This document shows, one piece after another, positions 1 to 11,739 of a stretch of DNA of 64,000 nucleotides (positions are counted from its first letter, which is position 1; each line of letters begins with the position of its first letter). The notes beneath the pieces are model-generated. The model searched no databases and was not told the DNA's origin. It worked only from the letters and a program-made list of their open reading frames with translations. The stretch comes from Isoetes taiwanensis (Eukaryota; Streptophyta; Lycopodiopsida; Isoetales; Isoetaceae). Both the position numbers and the translations under genes were made by a program. The stretch spans positions 2,457,477 to 2,521,476 of the forward strand of contig JAJEKV010000097.1 in assembly GCA_021234155.1 (NCBI GenBank), read 5' to 3'.

Positions 1-2
1 TT

Positions 3-179
3 ATTAGCGTATTGAAAAAATTAAATCCTTACCTGGAAGAGGTGCCAACTTGTTTTGCAAGAAGAACACATTTTGCTAGGAGTGTACATGCAAAACAAAA
101 AATTCAACGATTAGAAAGAAATAGTATAAAACAACTAATAAGGAAAAATTTTGGAAAGAAGAAGGGTCTCGTCTTTTAA
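3..179 (+). CDS. Possible 3' end of a gene entering from the left edge
   Basis: The frame starting at base 3 is open from the window edge for 58 codons and stops with TAA at 177-179. The peptide is basic, with many Lys, Arg and Gln in its second half, and ends in GKKKGLVF. In AT-rich plant DNA an open frame of this length can arise by chance, but the smooth composition and the lack of low-complexity repeats make a terminal exon plausible. I do not recognise a family. The purine-rich tract begins just after the stop. It could equally be non-coding. Confidence 0.3.
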   Translation: MSVLKKLNPYLEEVPTCFARRTHFARSVHAKQKIQRLERNSIKQLIRKNFGKKKGLVF

Positions 180-184
180 CGACG

Positions 185-475
185 TCTTCTTAGATGGGAA
201 AAAAATTAGAAGAAGAATGGAAGAATTCCGAAGAAGAAAAGGCTAAGAAGAAGAGGAGGAACCCGAAAATGGGGAGGAAGAATACGAAGAAGATGAAGCG
301 CAAAAGGAGGATTAAGAGTAAGAATTTGAATAAGAGGAGGAAGAAGTAGTATAAGAGGAGGAAGAATCGAAGAAGAAGATGACAAAGGGAATGGAAGAAT
401 ATGTATGGAAGAAGGATGCAAGAATGGAAGAAGAAGAATGAAGGTTGAAGGAAGAACAAACAACAAATACAAAAA
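185..475. repeat. Purine-rich degenerate GAA/GAG tract
   Basis: About 290 bases are almost entirely A and G on the plus strand, made of degenerate GAA, GAG and AGA triplets. Read on the minus strand this gives long Leu/Phe-rich frames and on the plus strand Glu/Lys/Arg-rich ones. Neither looks like a protein. It is best called a degenerate trinucleotide (polypurine-polypyrimidine) repeat. Confidence 0.7.
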
Positions 476-654
476 GCCCTAAATCTACCCAAAAACAAAT
501 TTAGATTCAAAAAACAAGTTGGTTGATCCGTGGCACATACCTTTATGAAGCTTGTCTTACATTTAGAATAGACCCTAAAGTAGATCCTCACCGAAAATTG
601 CCTCAAAAACGCTCCTCCATAAGCTTTGCTTGCTCGAAAATAAGCGGCGGATTG

Positions 655-770
655 TCACCGCTTTCGATTTAAATCACGGTGTCGGCGCGAACGACGCCTT
701 TGACGCCGTTAAACGACGCACAAAAACGCCGCTTCAACGACGTTTGTAACGACGCTTTTTTTTTTTACGG
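655..770. repeat. CpG-rich block with AACGACG motifs
   Basis: A short GC-rich stretch in AT-rich surroundings carries the motif AACGACG and its complement several times (for example near 703-714, 736-742 and 749-756). The same motif dominates 11740-12270. It is followed by runs of T, A and T. I read it as a small fragment of the same CpG-rich repeat family, probably subterminal DNA of a DNA transposon. Confidence 0.45.
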
Positions 771-779
771 CGACCAAAA

Positions 780-1214
780 AAAATTTTTTTTTTTTTTTTT
801 TTTTAAATAGTATAGAATGCATGTACACTTGATACATGGGTTTATTTAACCGGATAGGAATTTATTTGACTTGCTACACACCGTTAAAGTTATGAAATAT
901 ACCACCATGAAAATGTTCAATGTTTTGTGGTACATCCGTTGAGCTATGAGGTATATAATAATGATGATGATAACTAGTAATACCTTACCAAGCTTTATAT
1001 AACTAATACCTTACCAACATGCAAAGATGTAGTTTATCTTAAAATTTTATTTTGTTAGATTTAAAAAGGTTAGGTTTCCACCAATAGTATATGTAGCTAC
1101 GTGTTCGCTTGTTACTGACGACATATATATATTTTTTTTTTTTTTTTTAATTTTGTCCCTTTATGAGAACTAATACCCTACCAACATGCGAAGATGTAGT
1201 TTATCTCAACATGC
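780..1214. other. AT-rich stretch without a gene; short direct repeat
   Basis: No coding signal. It contains homopolymer T and A runs and a direct repeat of about 35 bp built on CCAACATGC.AAGATGTAG, at about 1013-1040 and 1179-1206. The second copy abuts the 1.14 kb tandem repeat array. Confidence 0.5.
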
Positions 1215-4200
1215 CTCGTATGTTGGCGATGACTTAGGATGCTAGTGACAAAAATCAGAATTTAAGTCCGGTACTATGCATTAATTACTTAATTTACGAA
1301 TGTCTTGCTCTTTTGCAAAAGCGGGCCTTGACTTCTAATCGCCCACAACGGAGGAGTACGGTGTCCAAACTCCATTCCGTCCAGTTCCCCTTGCTTCGCG
1401 TTCTCAATCGCATGTGATTGGCCACGCCCCAAGTGCAAAAGACCAAAACTTCGGCACCCAAAAACGCAAAACCCCGCTAGAACACGGCAACTCATAGGGT
1501 TTACGTTTTGAGGCTCTATGCTTGTCGGGATTTGACTAGGATCTTGGCGCCGTGTCTTGGCGTAGAGGGGGGTGTTGACGCTTGAGCATGGACCCTAAAA
1601 CCACCCGAAGCGACTTTGCCCCAAAGTCCTCCCCCGGCTGGGCCCGATGGGCGGGCAGCAACTTCCCTCTCCCGGAATCAGTGATCTGTCTCTCGCCAAT
1701 GGACTCGACGAACGTCGACATTGCCCTAGGGACCAAGTTTTGTGGCCGGAGCCCCCACCCCCTCTCGAAGAAGTGCGCCAAACTATCTCATGTGCAACAC
1801 ACTTTCGTAGTCAATTGGCCTGGGAGGTGGGCTGGCAATCTTTGCAAATGTAGGGCGTAAGTGTTTCTTTCTTTTTTTTGCAAAAAGACCGCTAAGCGTA
1901 CTTGGTCCCTAGGGTAATTTTGGCATTCCGGACGATGTGGCGAAGTCGGATCGGCATTTCGAACCTCCGCAATGTCCGGAACGACAAAACACTTTGGTTT
2001 CTACACCGCCGCCTTCCCGGAGCGCCTGTAGTTTGATATGTTCTTCCAGACGGATGTTGGATTTTTGGACCTTCTCGGACCGGTTCCCGGAACAAAGGAT
2101 TCAACGGTTGGGATCTGAGGCGAGATCCCGGGAGTGTGGTCTTTAGCGTGCCCGTGGGCTTGAAAGCCAGAAAGGCTGCCTCGGGAAGCTTTTTGGGCTC
2201 GCCTCACGGGGTTCGGACTCTCCCCTCTAATGAGGAGGCCTTGCAAGGTCCCGGCCTTGTTTGACTTGGGCAAGTGTGCCACTCGGCTGCCCAACAACAG
2301 CTGCCCGGACCGTTCTAGTGCAAACTATTTGATCTAAACCTTATCCAAAATTTTTGAAGGTTGGCCTGTATGTTGGCGATGACTTAGGAAGCTAGTCGAC
2401 AAAAAAATCAGAATTTAAGTCCGTACTATGCATTAATTACAATTTACGAATGTCTTGCTACCGCAAAAACGCCCCCGACTTCTAACCGCCACAACGGGAG
2501 GAGTACAGGTCCAAACTCCATTCCGCCCCTTGCTTCGCGTTCTCAATCGCATGTGATTGGCCACATCCCAAGTGCAAAGACCAAAACTTCGGCACCCAAA
2601 ACGCAAAACCCCGCTAGAACCCGGCAACTCATAGGGTTTACGCCGGAGGCCCTATCCTTGTCGATTTGACTAGGACCTTGCGCCGTGTCTTGATGTAGAG
2701 GGGGTGTTGGCGCTTGAGAGCACGGACCCTAAAAACCACCCGAAGCGGCTTTGCCCCAAAATTCCTCTCCCAAAGGCCACAGGCGGCGGACGGGCAACTT
2801 CCCTCTCTGGAACCGTGATCTGTCTTTGCCAATGGACTCGGACGTCGAAATTGCCCTAGGGACCAAGTTTTGTGGCCGAAGCCCACCCCTTCTCGAAGAA
2901 GCGTAAAACTATCTCATGTGCAACACACTCGTAGTCAATTGGCCTAGGAGGTGGTCTGGCGAATCTGCAATGTAGGGCGTAAGTGTTTGTTTCTTTTGCA
3001 AAAGCGGGCCCGTATAACTTGGTCCCTAGGGTAATTTTGGCATTCCTAGGACGATGTGGCGAAAGTCGGTCGGCATTTTCGAGCCTCCCGCAATGTCCTA
3101 ACGACAAAACACTTTGGTTTTCTACTAATCGCCGCCTCGCTAGACGCTTTGCGGTTTGATATGTTCTCCTGGACGGATGTTGGATTTTTGGACCTTCTCG
3201 GACCAGGTTCCTGGAACAAAGGATTCAACGGCCGGATCACGGGAACCGAGATCCCGGAGTGTGGTCTTTAGTGTACCCGTGGGGAAGGCTGCCAGAAAAG
3301 GCGCCTCGGGAAGCTTTTTGGGGCTCGCCTCCCGGGGTTCTGGACTCTCCCCTCTAATGAGGAGGCCTTGCAAGGTCCTGGCCTTGTTTGACTTGGGCAA
3401 GTGTGCGGCCGGTACGGCTGCCCAACAACAAAGCTGCCCGGACTGTTCTAGTGCAAACTATTTGATCTAAACCTTATCCAAAATTTTTTGAAGGTTGGCC
3501 TGTATGTTGGCGATGACTTAGGAAGCTAGTGACAAAAAATCAGAATTTAAGTCCGTACTATGCATTAATTACTTAATTTACGAATGTCTTGCTACGCAAA
3601 ACGGCCCTTGACTTCTAACCGCCACAACGGGAGGAGTACAGGTCCAAACTCCATTCCGCCAGTTCCCCTTGCTTCGCTTTCTCAATCGCATGTGATCGCC
3701 ACGCCCCAAGTGCAAAAGACCAAAACTTCGGCACCCAAAACGCAAAACCCCGCTAGAACCCGCAACTCATAGGGTTTACGTTTGAGGCTCTATCCTTGTC
3801 GATTTGACTAGGACCTTGGCGTCTGTCTTGATGTAGAGGGGGGTGTTGACGCCGAGCACCGACCCTAAAACCACCCCGGAGCGGCTTGCCCCAAAATTCC
3901 TCTCCCAAAGGCCTCGGCGATGGGCGGGGCAACTTCCCTCTCCGAACCGTGATCTGCCTCTCGCCAATGGACTCGAGGCGTCGAAATTGCCCTAGGGACC
4001 AAGTTTTGTGGCCGAAGCCCACCCCTTCTCGAAGAAGCGCAAACTATCTCATGTGCAACACACTCGTAGTCAATTGGCCTAGGAGGTGGCTGCTGAATAC
4101 TGCAATGTAGGGCGTAAGTGTTTGTTTATTTTGCAAAATTGACCGTATAACTTAGTCCCTAGGGTAATTTTGGCATTCTCGACGATGTGGCTAAGTCGGA

Positions 4201-4485
4201 TCGGCATTTCTGAACCTCCGCAATGTCCCAACGACAAAACACTTTGGTTTCTACTGTCGCCCGCAGACGCCAGCGTTTTGATATGTTCTCCGGGCGGATG
4301 TTGGATTTTTGGACCTTCGGACCAGGTTCCTTGAACAAAGGATTCAACGGGGATCTGATACGGAACCGAGATCCCGAGTGTGGTCTAGGAGGTGGCCGTT
4401 GAATACTTTTGCAATGTAGGGCGTAAGTGTGTCGTTTTTTTGCAAAACTGACCGTGTAACTTAGTCCATAGGGTAATTTTGGCAT
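1215..4485. repeat. Tandem array of a ~1.14 kb repeat, three copies
   Basis: The landmark TGTTGGCGATGACTTAGGA occurs at about 1221, 2370 and 3507, giving a period near 1.14 kb. Other landmarks repeat at the same spacing, such as GGACCAAGTTTTGTGGCCG and GTAGGGCGTAAGTGT. The third copy is shortened and carries a small extra duplication of the GGAGGTGGC to GTAGGGCGTAAGTGT segment near 4385-4432. The copies differ mostly by small indels at recurring sites, many of which would be CTG or CAG in the best-preserved copy. The short open frames in this array move between copies and are not conserved as proteins, so I call no gene here. Confidence 0.8.
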
Positions 4486-4499
4486 TCCAAACGATAAGC

Positions 4500-4575
4500 G
4501 ACGTCAGTATAAAATTTTTTTTTTTCGCACGTTTTTTTTTTTTTTTTTTTTACCCCCAAAAAAAAAAAAACCTGT
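4500..4575. repeat. Homopolymer-rich junction (T and A runs)
   Basis: Long T runs followed by C and A runs separate the 1.14 kb array from the first 3.3 kb direct repeat. Homopolymers of this length are also places where read consensus is weak. Confidence 0.6.
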
Positions 4576-7500
4576 TAAACCAGACTTTTTACCTTTCATG
4601 GACTTTTGCAAAGACCACTTCCGGTCAATATGCGACCTTAAGCCAAATCAGTCAGTGTACATTTGACTTAAGCCTTAAAATGGTTAGCATTTATCAAGGC
4701 AAAAGCAATTACCATATTCTACAATCTACAAGAAGTTCCCCATTCTCTAGAGCTTATAAACATAATTTCATTCAGAATCCAAAAAGTTCTCCATAAATCT
4801 TTATATTACCAATGTTAAAACACTTTTGAAGTCTAAAAGATCGCTTTTTCTAGACCGATTAGAATATCCAAAGAGACTTAGATTAACAAATTCTCAAACT
4901 GAATCATTTGATATAAAAAGCAATCGACCTTAGCCAAAGATATTACGCATAAAAATAATTTTCAAGGCCCGTGAGGTCACTACCATGTTGTTTGAATCAA
5001 TGACGTAATAGAATGTTTTATTTTTTTTTCAGCTTTAATCTTCCATCCTTTGTCATCTTGTCTTGTAAGCTTTTCCAATTTGAAATAATGGGAAAACACA
5101 CATAGGAGCAAGAAATCCCAAGCACTGCGCAGTGAAACCAGAGGACAAGAAGCCTAAGAAGGGTAAGAGCCTAAGTCACTAACGGGTAGCTTAGATTTCT
5201 TGGGCTTTTTAAGCCCTTCACCTTGGATGTAATCCTCAACACAATAGAAAGATAGCAAAGAATGCTTAACTTACTCTGCCTTTAACATATAGTTCACAAG
5301 CAGTTTTAATGTTAGCCTGCATGTTAATCCTCCCATACATCTACCATTTTATCTGGCCCAGCAAGCATAGGATGCTTATGTTTAGAGTATCTGATATTGG
5401 CCCTGAGTGCTTTATAAACTGCCTTCTACTTATTGGCCCCGTATATGTTTATCATCATATTGTAACAACCACCAACCTTGTTTGTACCCTGTCAAACTAC
5501 AAGGATTAGAAATATTTGTCCTCCCTAAAACTAGGACAATGAAATCTTTATGCTCTTGATTATAGTTTAGAGGGAACCTGTAAATCTAGTCATACTGTAG
5601 CAAATTCATAATGCATCAGATCTACTGCCCTGTAAAATTTGTTAGGCCTGCTCATATCCACACTATATAGATGCATCTGGAGAGTGGACCAGCCCAGCAA
5701 GAGTGACATATCTTATGCCTTAGTTTCAAGTCATTCTCCCTCAACATAAATGCAGCAATGTATCAATGTATAACAAAGTTTAACAGAGTGTTATACGTAG
5801 AGGAGGCAGAGCAGTAACTAAAAATAATATCTCCATATCCCCCGAAATATGTAAGAACTAAATCATAGGCTACAGAATGCACGGACTTTGTTATTTTGTG
5901 CAAAAGCACCTTCCTATGCAAAGATACACAACCTATTCTATATGTTGTTGTATCGATTTTTTAAGTGCTGACATCCCTATCATGCAACATGCAAACAGAT
6001 CTACCAAGACAACCATGTATTTTCATTTAACACCTAAGGGTCACCAGAAACATTGCTAAATAGCACAGATCCACTTCTTATTCAGTAGATTACTTTAATG
6101 GCCAATGAAAGACTCCAGAGCTTCATCATCATATTTACAAACAACGGACCGCCTATCCTGCTTGACCTCCTGACTCCATAATAAATATATGGTCCTAAGG
6201 ATATACAAAGCAAAAGCATGGATCTGTTTGATATTTAACAGCTCTTTCTAAAGCTATGAGTGAATCCAAATCTCTATAAAACGCCCCTACGGAGCCCTGT
6301 CTACAGAGCCCCATACCACAGCATGCAATCAGTCCACTGCCACTAAATATCAAAGGAGATTAAATATATTCAATTCATTTCCATGATCAAAAATATGTTA
6401 AGCTGCATAGATTATCCTTTTATCATGTCTACAATGTAACACTAATGATGTAAAAAACTAGATGTCAAATCACCAGCCCAATGGCAGAATCTCATGCAAA
6501 CACCATAAAGAATCACATGTTTACTGCAAAAAACAAAAAAACCAAGTGCATGGACTCAAACATGCCAAGTAGTGTAACATTTGATCTAAACAAAGAGGCT
6601 GTCATGTTCAGTCACATCTATATGCTGAAAATTTCTCTTAAGTTCACCTTGTTCTTAATCTATTCCTTCCATTTAATATCAGTGCCCTGTCCTTTCTATT
6701 TTCTGAGTTAAGATCATTGGTCAAATAGCTCCTATTAGCTATCAAGACAGAAATATTCAGTTCAAATTAGTTTGTCACAGGTCAACTCTTACAGATCATC
6801 ATTTTCTTAACATAATATTTCCATTATTTCTCTGTTGCTACTCATAAGAGGATCAAAAATAGGCCAAGCATGCTAATGCCACTAGATTTATGCTTAGGCC
6901 TATTAGATCTACCATTTACTTTGGAAAACATTACTGAGTATGGAAGTAGCAAGATGCAATCCTCATGAAATCATATATACAAGCATGTTGTGCTTAATTC
7001 TTAAGCTAAAGCACTCATAAATAATATGAACTAATATTTCTAAGCAAGCTAGATCAATGCATTCAAATATGCTTCCAACCTGATTAGCTTGTGCTGGGTT
7101 TTCCATAATTTGAGTAGTCCCTGAATTGCATTCACTTGATTATATTTGTCCGATTCTTGTGCCAGCATCATCTTTCATTCTGGTAGGAGCCGAATAATTG
7201 ATGCCTTTTTTTCTTTGGTTCTTCCTAGATGCCGTAATTTCCATGGATCTTATTCTCATGATCTTCCATAAAGATCATAGATCTTTGACTTTTGTGCAAC
7301 ATCTTCTGCATTGCTAGCCTGATCTGAAGATTGCATGGCGTTTATCCCGGATTTGACTACAGGAGCATCTCCTACAGAGCAGGAATTATAAGCAAGAGGC
7401 CTGCCCATGCGACCGACAATACCAGCGAGTAAGCTTTAGATCCATACCTAAAAATGAGGTCACAATGGAGTCCTGCAAATCCAATTTCTATATCAAATAG

Positions 7501-7866
7501 TATTCTCCTTGCTCACGTTCAGGGTCGAGAGCCCTAAATCGACATGGCAAATTCCAGGTCGAAACCCTACGTCGACATGGCAACAGGTTATTTCGGAATC
7601 CAATATGTTTGTCCATGGTATTTTTCCTATGAAAAGGTTATAGTTCTTTACTGGAGGTAATACCAATGTACTCAAAAAGAAAGGACCACGCCCTTATGCC
7701 ACGAGAGACCATGGTGTCACCACATCATGCCTGTATTATTTCCAGTTATGTCTAGTTCTATGAAGTTGAGCATAGTCTAGTTCTATGAAGCTCACTCTAT
7801 CTTCATGCTTTACTCTGTTCATATACATGTAAGAAAGTGTAACTGCATACATTATTCGTAATAAAA
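4568..7866. repeat. 3.3 kb direct repeat, copy A
   Basis: This copy matches 8352-11722 almost base for base over most of its length, with a mid-region offset of 3773 bp. It begins near AACCTGTTAAACCAGAC and ends at ATTCGTAATAAAAAAA. It differs from copy B by CAG/CTG-centred changes in the first 700 bp, a few spots near 6230-6330 and 7080-7130, and a ~92 bp stretch present only in copy B after base 7735. The A-run at the end of both copies suggests a 3' end of retroposed origin, but no reverse transcriptase is visible. Confidence 0.85.
6095..6355 (-). pseudogene. Copy A of a candidate terminal exon (unrecognised)
   Basis: On the minus strand this is the counterpart of the 9868-10128 frame, with the stop at 6095-6097. 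The last 40 or so residues read the same (ending DDEALESFIGH). Near 6230, copy A reads GCTGTTAAATATC where copy B reads GTCAATTTAAATATC, and this shifts the frame in copy A. The gene is not recognised. The break sits at a CTG/CAG site and may be a sequence error. Confidence 0.25.
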
Positions 7867-8351
7867 AAAGCCTGCCTCCTACCGTAGGTCGGGGTGGGCG
7901 AAAGTCATACATAGAGTTAGCAACAAGGAGAGTAGGACCTTGTTGCCAAAGCCCTACCCTACCTATATTGCCTAATTAACTCTTATTGCAAGTATTGATT
8001 TCTCTTTTAAGAGAGCCAAATGGCAAACAGATTGACCCTAGTCTGGGCCAATGTCAAAAGACTAGTTCAAAAGAGCCAAGACTCATTCTATAATCCAATT
8101 TTGGGTAAAAATTCAATCGCATAATTTCAAAAACAAATGTCATGTTACCTTTATTTTTGAATGGATTTCCTTATGTCTGCTGTGAGCCAAGAGCGAAAAT
8201 CAGCTTAGACAGAATTATAATTCCCATGTCCAGCCTATGCCAATCCCTATAAATATCCAATAAGTATTAATAAGAAATTATATGCACCTGTATTCCAACC
8301 ATTTTAAGGTCTCTAGTATAACTAGAGAACTGAGTTAATGAAAAAAAACCT
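7867..8351. other. Unique spacer between the two 3.3 kb repeats
   Basis: About 485 bases separate copy A from copy B. I see no open frame of note, no terminal inverted repeats and no primer-binding site. It is AT-rich towards its right end, where a short A-run precedes copy B. Confidence 0.5.
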
Positions 8352-11300
8352 TTTAAACCTGTTAAAACAGACTTTTACCTTTCATGGACTTTTGCAAAGA
8401 CCACTTCCGGTCAATATGCAGCCTTAAGCCAAATCAGGTGTACATTTGACTTAAGCCTTAAAATGGTTAGCATTTATCAAGGCAAAAGCAATTACCATAT
8501 TCTACAATCTACAAGAAGTTCCCCATTCTCTAGAGCTTATAAACATAATTTCATTCAGAATCCAAAAAGTTCTCCATAAATCTTTATATTACCAATGTTA
8601 AAACACTTTTTGAAGTCTAAAAGACTGCTTTTTCTAGACTGGGATTAGAATATCCAGCAGACTTAGATTAACAAATTCTCAAACCTGAATCATTTGATAT
8701 AAAAGCACTGACCTTAGCCAGCATATTACGTACAAAATAATTTTCAAGGCCCAGAGGTCACTACCATGTTGCTGAATCAATGACGTAATAGAATGTTTTA
8801 TTTTTTCAGCTTAATCTTCCATCCTTTGTCATCTTGTCTTGTAAGCTTTTCCAATTTGAAATAATGGGAAAACACACATAGGAGCAAGAAATCCCGTTAC
8901 CTGCAGTGAAACCAGAGGACAGTTAGCCTAAGAAGGGTAAGAGCCTAAGTCACTAACAGGTAAGCTTAGATTTCTTGGGCTTTTCGCCCTTCACCTTGGA
9001 TGTAATCCTCAACACAATAGAAAGATAGCAAAGAATGCTTAACTTACTCTGCCTTTAACATATAGTTCACAAGCAGTTTTAATGTTAGCCTGCATGTTAA
9101 TCCTCCCATACATCTACCATTTTATCTGGCCCAGCAAGCATAGGATGCTTATGTTTAGAGTATCTGATATTGGCCCTGAGTGCTTTATAAACTGCCTTCT
9201 ACTTATTGGCCCCGTATATGTTTATCATCATATTGTAACAACCACCAACCTTGTTTGTACCCTGTCAAACTACAAGGATTAGAAATATTTGTCCTCCCTA
9301 AAACTAGGACAATGAAATCTTTATGCTCTTGATTATAGTTTAGAGGGAACCTGTAAATCTAGTCATACTGTAGCAAATTCATAATGCATCAGATCTACTG
9401 CCCTGTAAAATTTGTTAGGCCTGCTCATATCCACACTATATAGATGCATCTGGAGAGTGGACCAGCCCAGCAAGAGTGACATATCTTATGCCTTAGTTTC
9501 AAGTCATTCTCCCTCAACATAAATGCAGCAATGTATCAATGTATAACAAAGTTTAACAGAGTGTTATACGTAGAGGAGGCAGAGCAGTAACTAAAAATAA
9601 TATCTCCATATCCCCCGAAATATGTAAGAACTAAATCATAGGCTACAGAATGCACGGACTTTGTTATTTTGTGCAAAAGCACCTTCCTATGCAAAGATAC
9701 ACAACCTATTCTATATGTTGTTGTATCGATTTTTTAAGTGCTGACATCCCTATCATGCAACATGCAAACAGATCTACCAAGACAACCATGTATTTTCATT
9801 TAACACCTAAGGGTCACCAGAAACATTGCTAAATAGCACAGATCCACTTCTTATTCAGTAGATTACTTTAATGGCCAATGAAAGACTCCAGAGCTTCATC
9901 ATCATATTTACAAACAACGGACCGCCTATCCTGCTTGACCTCCTGACTCCATAATAAATATATGGTCCTAAGGATATACAAAGCAAAAGCATGGATCTGT
10001 TTGATATTTAAATTGACTCTTTCTAAAGCTATGAGTGAATCCAAATCTCTATAAAACGCCCCTACGGAGCCCTGTTTACAGAGCCCCATACCACAACATG
10101 CAATCAGTGTAATGCCATTAAATATCAAAGGAGATTAAATATATTCAATTCATTTCCATGATCAGAAATATGTTAAGCTGCATAGATTATCCTTTTATCA
10201 TGTCTACAATGTAACACTAATGATGTAAAAAACTAGATGTCAAATCACCAGCCCAATGGCAGAATCTCATGCAAACACCATAAAGAATCACATGTTTACT
10301 GCAAAAAACAAAAAAACCAAGTGCATGGACTCAAACATGCCAAGTAGTGTAACATTTGATCTAAACAAAGAGGCTGTCATGTTCAGTCACATCTATATGC
10401 TGAAAATTTCTCTTAAGTTCACCTTGTTCTTAATCTATTCCTTCCATTTAATATCAGTGCCCTGTCCTTTCTATTTTCTGAGTTAAGATCATTGGTCAAA
10501 TAGCTCCTATTAGCTATCAAGACAGAAATATTCAGTTCAAATTAGTTTGTCACAGGTCAACTCTTACAGATCATCATTTTCTTAACATAATATTTCCATT
10601 ATTTCTCTGTTGCTACTCATAAGAGGACTGCAAATAGGCCAAGCATGCTAATGCCACTAGATTTATGCTTAGGCCTATTAGATCTACCATTTACTTTGGA
10701 AAACATTACTGAGTATGGAAGTAGCAAGATGCAATCCTCATGAAATCATATATACAAGCATGTTGTGCTTAATTCTTAAGCTAAAGCACTCATAAATAAT
10801 ATGAACTAATATTTCTAAGCAAGCTAGATCAATGCATTCAAATATGCTTCCAACCCCGATTAGCTTGTCTTTGGGTTTTCCATAATTTGAGTAGTCCCCT
10901 GATTGCATTCACTTGATTATATTTGTCCGATTCTTGTGCCAGCATCATCTTTCATTCTGGTAGGAGCCGAATAATTGATGCCTTTTTTTCTTTGGTTCTT
11001 CCTAGATGCCGTAATTTCCATGGATCTTATTCTCATGATCTTCCATAAAGATCATAGATCTTTGACTTTTGTGCAACATCTTCTGCATTGCTAGCCTGAT
11101 CTGAAGATTGCATGGCGTTTATCCCGGATTTGACTACAGGAGCATCTCCTACAGAGCAGGAATTATAAGCAAGAGGCCTGCCCATGCGACCGACAATACC
11201 AGCGAGTAAGCTTTAGATCCATACCTAAAAATGAGGTCACAATGGAGTCCTGCAAATCCAATTTCTATATCAAATAGTATTCTCCTTGCTCACGTTCAGG

Positions 11301-11722
11301 GTCGAGAGCCCTAAATCGACATGGCAAATTCCAGGTCGAAACCCTACGTCGACATGGCAACAGGTTATTTCGGAATCCAATATGTTTGTCCATGGTATTT
11401 TTCCTATGAAAAGGTTATAGTTCTTTACTGGAGGTAATACCAATGTACTCAAAAAGAAAGGACCACGCCCTTATGCCACGAGAGACCATGGTGTCACCAC
11501 ATCATGCCTGTATTATTTCCAACCACACTTCTATCTACGCCTTGAGCGTTAGATTATGCATATGCATTCCATTCAGTAACATGTCCAACAAAAATCTCAT
11601 CTGTTATGTCTAGTTCTATGAAGTTGAGCATAGTCTAGTTCTATGAAGCTCACTCTATCTTCATGCTTTACTCTGTTCATATACATGTAAGAAAGTGTAA
11701 CTGCATACATTATTCGTAATAA
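8352..11722. repeat. 3.3 kb direct repeat, copy B
   Basis: Second copy of the unit at 4568-7866. It ends with the same ATTCGTAATAAAAAAA but with a longer A-run, and runs straight into the CpG-rich repeat at 11740. It contains a ~92 bp stretch (about 11521-11612) that copy A lacks. Several short open frames are identical in both copies simply because the DNA is duplicated. Only the minus-strand frame ending at 9868 has a protein-like composition. Confidence 0.85.
9868..10128 (-). CDS. Candidate terminal exon, unrecognised protein
   Basis: A minus-strand frame of 86 codons ends with a stop at 9868. Its last 60 residues look like real protein: a mixed hydrophobic and charged composition with the segments HAFALYILRTIYLLWSQEV and DDEALESFIGH. 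Further upstream on the same strand, about 10,840-11,180, two more frames have protein-like composition, one containing GRPLAYNSCSVGDAP. They could be exons of the same gene, but I could not fix their splice sites. I do not recognise the family. A decayed gene carried inside the 3.3 kb repeat is the likeliest reading. Confidence 0.3.
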   Translation of the reverse strand: MIFNGITLIACCGMGLCKQGSVGAFYRDLDSLIALERVNLNIKQIHAFALYILRTIYLLWSQEVKQDRRSVVCKYDDEALESFIGH

Positions 11723-11739
11723 AAAAAAAAAAAAAATTA

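Noticed and set aside
190-606. 138-codon minus-strand Leu/Phe-rich frame
   Set aside because: It is the complement of a GAA/GAG-type purine tract. The composition is low-complexity and there is no domain.
5309-5509. Short frames identical in both 3.3 kb copies (also 5877-6059, 6481-6711, 7493-7675)
   Set aside because: They are identical only because the DNA is duplicated. Composition and lack of domains argue against genes.
4568-11722. The 3.3 kb direct repeats as long LTRs of one element
   Set aside because: They do not start with TG or end with CA, there is no primer-binding site after copy A, and the 485 bp spacer holds no coding remnant.
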